A stretch of DNA of 64,000 nucleotides from Ichthyophis bannanicus (taxonomy: Eukaryota; Chordata; Amphibia; Gymnophiona; Ichthyophiidae): NCBI GenBank assembly GCA_033557465.1, contig CM066033.1, forward strand, positions 908,822,808 through 908,886,807, given 5' to 3'. Shown here in pieces: positions 56,522 through 64,000 of the stretch. The position numbers and the translations under genes are program-made. Under the pieces are notes generated by a model, which was not told where the DNA came from, searched no databases, and worked only from the letters and a program-made list of their open reading frames with translations. How positions within the stretch are numbered: the stretch's first letter is position 1; each line of letters begins with the position of its first letter.

Positions 56522-56721
56522 GACTCCCTAGCTGCAGATGCAAGGGAGAAGGCCCCAGCAGTTGTGTGCCCTTGTGAAAGGGCTCCACTTCCCCCCATGG
56601 ATCTCTGGCATCCTACCAGGGATGGTGGGTAGGAGTTGATTAAGTATGGAACAGGTGTTGAAGAACAGCCTGACCAAACAAGGCATCCCGGCGGGAGTTC
56701 TTGTTTAAGCAGTAATGGGCT

Positions 56722-57732
56722 GTGAAGGTATGAACCGAAGCCAAAGTAGCTGCTCAACAGATGTCGTCGATAGACACAGAGTGAAGATGAGCCATAGAGG
56801 CTGCCATGGCTCTCACATTGTGAGCTGTAACATGGCCTTCAAGAGGAAGGTTTTTACTCTCATAGGCAAAAGATATACACTGTGCAATCCAGCCGGACAG
56901 TGTTCTCTTAGAGAATGGAAGTCCCAAATGACTAGGATCAAAAGCAACAAAGAGTTGAGAGGACTTTCTATGTTGCTGTGTCCTTTGCAAGTAAAAGGCC
57001 AAAGCCCTTTTGCAGTCCAAAGTATGAAGATTCCTTTCTGCATTTCAGGCGTGAGGCCTTGGGAAGAATACAGGAAGGTAAACTGCTTGGTTTAAATGAA
57101 AAGGTGACACCACCTTTGGCATAAAGTGTGGATGAGTCCTAAGGACTACCTTATCATGAAGGAACCTTGTATAAGGAGGATCAGCCACCAACGCTTGTAA
57201 TTCACTGATGCGACGTGCTGATGTGATTGCAATAAGAAAGATGACCTTCCAGGAAAGGAATTTCAAAGAGGTAGTGGCTAATGGTTCTAAAGGCGGTTTC
57301 ATGAGCTGCCCAAGAACCAGATTTAAGTCCCATGCCACCGGTGGTGGCTTAATGGGAGGCTTAGCTAAAAGAAGGCCTCTCGTAAATCTCGCTATGAGAA
57401 GATGAGAGGAAATAAGTTGTCCATTTAGAGGCTTGAAAGAAGCTGCAATAGCACTCAAATGAACGCTCACTGAGTTGGTCTTAAGCCCTGCATTTGATAA
57501 ATGAAGGAGATACTCCAGTAATGATTCCAGAGATATCGCAAGAGGGTTAAAGACCCTTCTGCGAGCACCATATGGTAAACCTTTTCCACTTAAATGCATA
57601 AGAATGTCTTGTGGAAGGTTTCCTGGAAACATAAAGGATATCCTTTACCTGCTGGGAAAGGTTAAGACCGTGAAGTTCTAGGCTTTCAGCAACCAGGCTC
57701 TGAGATGCATATAATGGGGATTGGGATGCCAC
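56722..57732 (-). pseudogene. DIRS-D tyrosine recombinase, broken
   Basis: Pieces: LNLSQQVKDILYVSRKPSTR and HSYAFKWKRFTIW (57732-57547), a shift, then LLEYLLHLSNAGLKTNS and ITSARRISELQALVADPPY (57632-57045; box I Arg present). Then KRALAFYLQRTQQHRKSSQL and VTAHNVRAMAAS (57020-56754; H-x-x-R present). A TGA replaces an Arg codon after IDDIC at about 56755. Beyond it ASVHTFTAHYCL still shows the active-site Tyr. All catalytic residues can be read, but not in one frame. Confidence 0.88.
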
Positions 57733-57868
57733 AGCATCCCGTCCTCTTAAGAAAGAAGATTTGGAGCAGATCTAACTCCAGAGGCGGAGCTTGAGAGAGA
57801 TGTAGGAGCAGAGGGTACCACATTTGCCGTCGCCAATGTGGAGCTATGAGGATCATATGACCTCTGTC

Positions 57869-58354
57869 ATAGCCCAAATGCCCTCAAGTATGGAGCAGAC
57901 AGAGCTTAAAGATCCCAAATTACCCATGTCTAACAATAGCCAAATTAATACGAATAAAATACATTCTCTAAAATGCTTGTATGCAAATGCTAGAAGTCTA
58001 AAAAATAAGATGGGAGAGTTAGAATATATAGCACTAAATGAAAGGTTAGATATGATTGGAATATCAGAGACATGGTGGAAGGAGGACAACCAGTGGGACA
58101 CTGTGATACCTGGGTACAAACTATATCGTAATGATAGAGCTGATCAAATTGGTGGAGGGGTTGCTCTCTATGTTAGAGAGGGCATTGAGTCAGAAAGGAT
58201 TAAAGTTTTGCAGGAAACAAAATCTGCTGTAGAATCTATATGGATTGAAATTCTATGTAAAAGGGGGAAGGCAATGGCAGTGGGGGTGTACTATCGAGTG
58301 CCTGGCCAGAATGACCAAATGGATTAAAGTTTTGCATATCTTATGTTCTTATGT
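57869..58354 (+). mobile_element. CR1 insertion in DIRS-D, internally deleted
   Basis: A CR1 ORF2 endonuclease start (LKCLYANARSLKNKMGELEY, ETWWKEDNQWDTV) is joined at about 58328 to the CR1 tail GCATATCTTATGTTCTTATG, with the rest lost. TCTGTC stands on both sides (57863-57868, 58355-58360). Copy A at 955-965 shows the uninterrupted site CCTCTGTCTCTTTGAAG. The insert is close in sequence to 52280-52740. Confidence 0.92.
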
Positions 58355-58361
58355 TCTGTCT

Positions 58362-59838
58362 CTATGAAGCTTGAACAGGGTTTTGGGAATTAGGGGAATG
58401 AGTGGAAAGGCATACAGGAAGTCCTGACCCCAATGGAGGAGGAAAGCATCCCGGGCCTGACAACCCTGAGCTAGAATTCTGGAATTCGGGAAGTTTGGCA
58501 TTCAGCAGACTTGCAAAGAGGTCTGTGTCCGGGGTTCCCCAAATTTGAAAACCTCTGGCCACCTGGTCTTCATGGAGAGACCATTTGTGTGGAAGCAGAA
58601 CTCGACTGAATCTGTCTGCCCAAGAGTTTTGAATGCCTAGAAGATACACCGCAAGGAGATGAATCTGATGCTCTCTGGCGAGGGCCCATAGTCGCAAAGC
58701 TTCGTTGCAAAGTGACAGAGAGCCCGTTCCGCCCTGCTTGTTCATGTAGAACATGGCTACTTGATTGTCCTTTTGAACTAGGACTGTCTTGTAGCTGAGC
58801 TGGGTGTGGAATATTCAAAGAGCAAGGAAAATTGCTCTGAGTTCCAGGAGATTGATGTGTAAATAGGCCTCCTGTGGAGTCCAAGTACCCTGGGTAGAGT
58901 GGTCTTGCAGGTGGGCTCCCCAACCCACCTGTGAAGCATCTGCTGTTAAAGTGGCCTGGGGTGGGGGTTGCTGAAAAGGAGACCCCACCAAAAGGTTTTG
59001 GGGTGATTGCCACCATTGGAGGGACAAAATAAGGTGATCTGAGTTTGCTATTTTGTCTGACAGGCAACCTGACACCTGAGTCCACTGAGTGGATAAAGTC
59101 CACTGGGCTGCCCTCATATGGAGGCGAGCATAAGAAACCACATGCACGGTGGATGCCATGTGGCCTAACAACTGTAACATTTCCCAAGCAGTGAGGGGAG
59201 GTTTTTTCACTGCTTGGGAAGCTAACTGCTAAATGCGAAGGCAGCGGGGCTGTGGAAGGTAGGCCCTTGTCTGTCTGGTATCCAGCAGAGCTCCTATAAA
59301 CTCTAGGGACTGAGTGGGAGCAAAGTTGGATTTTGTGAAGTTTATGACAAGTCCCAAATACTGAAGGATGCGCATTGTGTGAGAGAGGGAAACCCTGGCC
59401 TCTGGCTCTGAAGGGACTTGAATGAGCCAGTCGTCTAAGTAAGGAAAGACAAATATTCCTAGGGTGCGGAGAAATGCTGCCACCACAGCCATGCATTTTG
59501 TGAATACACTTGGAGCAGAGGTCAGGCCAAAAGGAAGAACCCTGTATTGGTAGTGCTTCCCTTGAAACAGAAAGAAAAGGAACTTTCGGTGAGTTGGGTG
59601 GATGAGAACATGAGTGTACGCATCCTTGAGATCTAGAGAACAAAGCCAATCCTGACTCTGAAGGTATGGCAGCAGAGTTCCCAGAGAAATCATTTTGAAC
59701 TTCTCTTTGAACAGGAATTTGTTCAAGTCTCTGAGGTCTAAAATGGGTCTGTGTCCTCCTGTTTTCTTTGGAATAAGGAAATAGGGGGAGTAAAACCCTG
59801 TACCCCTTTGGGGAATGGGTACCTCTTCTATTGCCCCT
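58362..59838 (-). pseudogene. DIRS-D reverse transcriptase and RNase H
   Basis: RT is open from a TAA near 59840 to 59229: FLIPKKTGGHRPILDL, CSLDLKDAYTHVLIHPTHRK, VLPFGLTSAPSVFTKCMAVV and FPYLDDWLIQVPS, with motif A and YLDD intact. RNase H follows in the next frame (59210-58815: TADASQVGWGAHLQDHSTQG, ELRAIFLAL), and then 58754-58362 (FYMNKQGGTGSLSLCNEALR, RFSRVLLPHKW). Two breaks separate the three blocks. A second frame (60018-58570) is open opposite. Confidence 0.9.
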
Positions 59839-60087
59839 TAAGCAAGGTGCACAGTGACCTCTTACCCTAAGTGGTCGCTGAGAGAGGTCTGAGAATTGAA
59901 CTGTCTTAACATTGTTGGAGGGAGCATGCTGAGGAAATGAAGCTTGTACCCCTCTCTTACAATAGACAGAGTCCAATTTTCTGCTGTTATCTGACCCCAT
60001 CTGGGGGCAAAATGACATAACCTTCCTGGGATGGTGGAGGGTTCTGGGCCGTTCAGGGCCAGGAAGGTAAAGTTCTCTAGATAGGAG

Positions 60088-61919
60088 TCAAAGCCCCTGT
60101 GGAGGCTGAGTCTGCTGAGCCGGTTGAAGCTTAGCTGCTTTTGTCTTTCTTTGTCTAGGTTGTTGCTGCTGTCCCTTTTGGGAAGACTGACCTAAACAAT
60201 GCCCCTGCTGGGTATAGGAGGGATAAAACTTCTTCTTACTGAAGAATGGTTTCTTATAGGATTTTTTCCTCGCAGGATCAGCTGTAGATTTAGACAATCT
60301 ATCCAAAGTGATATTGTCAGCATCTATCTTATTAGCTTTTTCCTGCCAATTCTTGCCAAAGAGATTTTCTCCTGTGCAAGGAATATTCCCTAGTTTATCC
60401 TGTACCCAAATTTCCAAGTCAGATGCCTGGATCCAGTCAATCCTAAGTGCACCTATGGCAATGGCAGAGGTCCTGCTTATGCACTCAAAGCTGTCAAAGG
60501 CTGCACTATTCACAAACTTGGAAACATCCTGGGCATGTTTGACAAAGGCGAGGTAATCTTGCCTCTTATCAGGAAGGAGAGGGCTCATAAACTCTAAATC
60601 TCCTGTGACCTCCTTAAGGAATATTCCCATATATAAGATATAGGAACTGATCCTAGCAGAAAGCATTGAAGCCTGGAAGGTCCGACGTCCAAAGGCGTCA
60701 AGAGTCCTACATTCAAGTCCTGGAGGATTAGATGCATGCCTTTTTGCACTCTTTATCCTTCTCATAGCCGATTCCACCACCATGGAATGGTGTGGTAATT
60801 GAGTCTTCTGAAACCCAGGACAAGGCGGAACTTGATACATGGTTTCGAGTCTTCAAGAGTGAGGAGAGGTGGTTAGAGGTGTTTCCCACATCCTTAACAT
60901 GAGATCATGCAAGATCTCATGAATAGGTAAGGTAGCTGCCTCCTTGGGAGCTTTAGGGTATTGCAGGATTTCTAATTCCTTTGCCCTAAGCTCTTTTTCA
61001 GGAGACACTGTGATGGAAAGACCTCGGGCCACATCTCAGATAAAATCCTGAAAGGACATATCCTCTGGTGGAGACATCCTACGCTGAGGAGAAGAGGAAT
61101 CCTCAGGAAGAAGTACTCTGGTAGCGGCAGAGCTTTCAGAGTCTTCAGACTCATCCGAGGATTCGATGTATCTCCGATCCGGGTGATTGTGTAAGGCACG
61201 GTACCGGTACCAATCAAAGTCGGCATCGGAGTGGTCCGGTACCAACTTATCGATGACAGATAGACACACATGACTCGGTCCCGGTAGAATACCTGCCGAT
61301 GTCGATGCTGGCACCGGAGTCGGTGCAGGTACCGCTTGAATTGTCTGAAGCGATTTCAGGGGCATCGAGGCCGTGAGAAGAGCCGCCAGACTGCGTTCAA
61401 TAGCAAAAAATCTCTGGTCTATCGACGCTGCCGATGCTTGGGTATCAGTATCGGATGAAGCGGCCGGTACCCCAGAGCATGGCACCAGTAGTTCTGCCGA
61501 GGTTGAGGCCTCGAGAAAATCCTGGAACCCTGTTAGTGCTTTGGAAGCCGAAGCCTCCCACCCGGGCAATTTTGCCGCTGAAAGTCCCTCAAGGGCAACG
61601 CCAGAGGCATCTCGATGTCTAGAAGGAGATCTACCCTTTGAGGACCGGCTAGATTTATGTTAATTACCTGAGATCCATGGGAGGAAGATGAAGCCCTGGA
61701 AGACGTCGATGCTATGGAAGCTGCATCGGAGGGAAAAAGGGTGCTAAGTTTAGCAGCTCGGTTTTGCTGGCCCCTTTTCGACATCATCCCACAGGCAATA
61801 CACTCAGAAATAGAGTGGTCAGGACCAAAACATTTGAGGCACCACTCATGGGTGTCGGTGACGGAGATGGTACTGCCACACTTAGAACACTTTTTAAAAC
61901 CCAAAGCAGGTTTTTCCAT
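60088..61919 (-). pseudogene. DIRS-D gag-like protein, broken
   Basis: The start is placed at the ATG at 61919: MEKPALGFKKCSKCGS. The N-terminus has a Cys/His array, C-x2-C, then H-x2-C-x2-C, H-x4-C-x2-C (EWCLKCFGPDHSISECIACG), which could bind zinc and nucleic acid. A one-base loss near 61660 (against copy A) shifts the frame. The middle part is 61569-61036 (acidic, ESSDESEDSESSAATRVLL) and the C-terminal part 60840-60088 (SARISSYILYMGIFLKEVTG, a basic tail KKPFFSKKKFYPSYTQQG). The protein is specific to this DIRS family; a gag role is inferred from order and the Cys/His array. Confidence 0.78.
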
Positions 61920-62157
61920 TTTGAAGGAAAAGGTTGGGCCTAGTGCCCAAAATGGCGCGTGGCACTTGAGGAGAAAATTACTGGAAAGACTCCAGAAGAA
62001 AGTTTTGGGGGGTTTTTTTAAGAAGAAAAGAAAGAAGAACCGGCAGTACCGGTGTAGCGTCGAGGGAAGGCAGACGCAACCACAAAAAAGAAGAATAGAA
62101 GGGATTTTTTTCTGCGGTGACAGGATGTGTGACCTCTCGGCTCCGCAGAAAACGAAG

Positions 62158-62322
62158 AACTGGAGAGGGACAGTTGGGAAAGGCTGGAAGGCAGCACGCA
62201 GGCACTGTGGGATGCTCCAAAAAGCTTTCCTATTGGATGCTGGGGAGCGTTCCAGCGCAGGGTCCGTCGGTATCAACAATACCCATATGTGAAGACTACA
62301 TTCCTGCTTGTTCCTGGAGATA
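62158..62322. repeat. DIRS-D left terminal repeat
   Basis: The inverse of 56172-56334, about 165 bp. It includes the start of the transcript region before gag. Confidence 0.9.
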
Positions 62323-62632
62323 CTGGTTATCTTCTGTTATTCCTAAAGAAAGAATTGCACCTAACCCCCTATAGGCATGGCATGATATGTCCTTGGTGAG
62401 AGAAAGCGTAGTTACTCACCTGTAACAGGTGATCTCCGGGAACAGCAGGAATGCTCCCCAGAGTCCAATAGGAACGCTTTTCGGCGCATCCCTCAGCACA
62501 TGCGCGCTGCTTTCTCGCCTTTCCAACTGTCCCTCTTCAGTTAAGTTTGTAGCTGAGTGAAAGGATAGAGGGAGAGAGGAAAGAGACAAAGAGAGACAGA
62601 GAGACAACTCCTAGAGGAGGTGGGTGGGTTGT

Positions 62633-62729
62633 GAGGACTAAATTCCTGCTGTTCCCGGAGATCACCTGTTACAGGTGAGTAACTACGCTATCTCCAGGAA
62701 CAAGCAGTAATGTAGTCCTCACATATGGG
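62633..62729. repeat. DIRS-E internal complementary region
   Basis: The joint of inverse right end and left end is at 62688/62689. The ICR keeps the full right-end sequence, including the part missing from the actual right terminus of this copy. Confidence 0.9.
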
Positions 62730-62847
62730 GACTCCATAGCTGAAGATGCCAGGGAGATATTAACAGGAAGGTGCCACCGTCGAAGGTGAGAATCCTTCCT
62801 CCCATGGATCTCTGGCATCCCACCAGGGTTGGTGGGTAGGAATTGGT

Positions 62848-63939
62848 TTAGGTTTGAAAGAGATTTTGAAGAACAGTTTGGCCAAAGAAGGCATCCCGAT
62901 GGGAGGCTTTATCTAGGCAGTAGTGGGCTGTGAAGGTGTGTACCGAAGCCCAGGTGGCTGCTCGACAAATGTCATCGATAGACACAGAGTGGAGATTAGC
63001 TATAGAAGCTGCCACAGCTCTCACATTGTGAGCTGTGACATGGTCCTGAAGAGGAAGACCCTTACTCTCATAAGTAAAGGATATGCATTGGGCAATCCAT
63101 TTAGATAAAGTTCTTTTGGAGACTGGAAGTCCCAAATGACTAGGGTCAAAAGCTACAAAAAGTTGCGAGGACTTTCTATGTTGCTGTGTTCTTTGAATGT
63201 AAAAGGCTAAGGCACTTTTACAATCCAAAGTATGAAGGTTACTTTCTGCATTAGAGGCCTGAGGCCTCGGAAAAAATACAGGAAGATAAATTGATTGCTT
63301 TAAATGAAAAGGTGAAACCACCTTTGGCATAAAGTGTGGGTGAGTTCGAAGAACAACCTTATCATGATGAAATCTAGTATAAGGAGGATCAGCCACTAAA
63401 GCTTGCAATTCACTAATGTGACAGGCAGAGGTGATTGCAATCAGGAAGATGACCTTCCAAATCAAAAACCTAAGGGCTGTAGTGGCTAAAGGTTCAAAAG
63501 GCGGCTTCATGAGCTGCCTGAGAACTAGATTTAGATCCCATGCTACCAGTAGTGGCTTGATGGGAGGTTTAGTTAATAAAAGGCCTCTCATAAATCTTGA
63601 TAGGAGTGGATGAGAGGAAATTGGTTGTACATTTAGAGACTTATAAGAAGCTGCAATTGCACTAAGATGGACTCTTACCGAATTGGTCTTTAACCCAGAA
63701 TTTGATAAGTGAAGGAGATACTCTAGTATCGATTCTAAGGGTAGGACCAGGGGGTTTAATCCCTTCTTGGAGCACCATATAGTAAAACATTTCCACTTGA
63801 AGGCATAAGATCTTCTTGTGAAAAATTTCCTAGAAGCCTGAAGGATATCTTTTACCTGCTGGGACAGGTTGAAATCCTGGAGATCTAAGCCTTCAACAAC
63901 CAGGCCGTGAGGTGCATGGACTGCGGATTCGGGTGCCAT
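62848..63939 (-). CDS. DIRS-E tyrosine recombinase, full-length frame
   Basis: One open frame of 363 residues, the only uninterrupted recombinase here. N-terminal SAM-like core-binding part: LSQQVKDILQASRKFFTRRS, LLHLSNSGLKTNSVRVHLSA. Catalytic part: ITSACHISELQALVADPPY, RTHPHFMPKVVSPFHL, VTAHNVRAVAAS (H-x-x-R), ATWASVHTFTAHYCLDKAS (active-site Tyr). In box I the other copies have ARRISEL; here it is ACHISEL, so the catalytic Arg is His. The strand exchange it would catalyse is therefore doubtful. The frame may continue upstream as the second frame over RNase H. Confidence 0.9.
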   Translation of the reverse strand: MAPESAVHAPHGLVVEGLDLQDFNLSQQVKDILQASRKFFTRRSYAFKWKCFTIWCSKKGLNPLVLPLESILEYLLHLSNSGLKTNSVRVHLSAIAASYKSLNVQPISSHPLLSRFMRGLLLTKPPIKPLLVAWDLNLVLRQLMKPPFEPLATTALRFLIWKVIFLIAITSACHISELQALVADPPYTRFHHDKVVLRTHPHFMPKVVSPFHLKQSIYLPVFFPRPQASNAESNLHTLDCKSALAFYIQRTQQHRKSSQLFVAFDPSHLGLPVSKRTLSKWIAQCISFTYESKGLPLQDHVTAHNVRAVAASIANLHSVSIDDICRAATWASVHTFTAHYCLDKASHRDAFFGQTVLQNLFQT

Positions 63940-64000
63940 AGCATCCCGTTCTCCTGGGAAAGGAGATCTGGAGCATGCCCTAACTCCAGAGCTGCTGCTT

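Larger units (their letters stand above)
56146..62322 (-). mobile_element. DIRS copy D, both termini present
   Basis: It is the only copy here with both ends: right terminus 56146, left terminus 62322, 6,177 bp including a 486-bp CR1 insertion. The right inverted repeat 56172-56334 faces the left one 62158-62322, with landmarks TCACATATGGGTAT and CCAATAGGAAAGCTTTT. The right end carries 26 extra bases with the palindrome CACCTGTAACAGGTG. The order on the minus strand is gag-like, RT, RNase H, recombinase, internal complementary region. Confidence 0.94.
62406..64000 (-). mobile_element. DIRS copy E, 3' part only
   Basis: The right terminus starts at 62406 (GCGTAGTTACTCACC, palindrome CACCTGTAACAGGTG at 62417-62431), 83 bp after the left end of copy D and in the same orientation. 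Its terminal repeat lacks about 45 bases after CAGCAGGAATG compared with D. The internal complementary region and the recombinase follow; the rest lies beyond the window. Confidence 0.92.

Overview
The window looks like repeat-dense nuclear DNA from a vertebrate, most likely an amphibian. I lean to a caecilian, which is inference from the mix of elements rather than from any diagnostic gene. I see no operon-like gene order and no recognisable intact host gene. Almost every long reading frame belongs to a transposable element. The dominant groups are DIRS-type tyrosine-recombinase retrotransposons and CR1 LINEs of at least two subfamilies. Also present are L2-like, L1/Tx1-like, RTE-like and R4/Dong-like LINE pieces, tRNA-derived SINEs, hAT and Harbinger DNA transposons, and several foldback (palindromic) elements.

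Layout: 1-4402 is a DIRS copy (A, minus strand) truncated at both sides. 4403-13140 holds LINE pieces, a hAT element with a BED zinc-finger remnant (7269-8216), an L2-like LINE, an R4-like LINE end, a hAT MITE with an 8-bp target duplication, and a 464-bp palindrome. 13250-19315 is a CR1 copy interrupted by a hAT MITE and an internally deleted DIRS (B). 20475-22907 is a CR1 copy split at a TA microsatellite by an unclassified 1.6-kb insert. 23730-25030 carries a decayed Harbinger transposase and a possible Myb-like partner. 26314-31215 is DIRS C, itself invaded by an RTE-like LINE (then by a SINE) and by a small palindromic MITE.

31216-42365 is a pile of CR1 copies with SINEs, an L1-like ORF1 remnant and foldback elements. 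42500-51244 is mixed and less repeat-dense, with two weak candidate host exons. 51896-55345 is the best-preserved CR1, with its ORF1 end and ORF2; it is preceded by ~113-bp tandem repeats. ORF2 has one stop and has lost two catalytic aspartates of the reverse transcriptase. 56146-62322 (DIRS D) and 62406 to the window end (DIRS E) are two DIRS copies in the same orientation, 83 bp apart.

The most informative biology is the DIRS set. The copies carry ~165-bp inverted termini. They also carry an internal complementary region in which the two outer ends are joined, the expected template for the circular intermediate. In the overlapping region a second frame stays open opposite RT/RNase H and leads into the recombinase. 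Every copy visible in full is broken, so the locus reads as a layered fossil record whose insertion order can be worked out. I did not find a convincing undescribed gene system.
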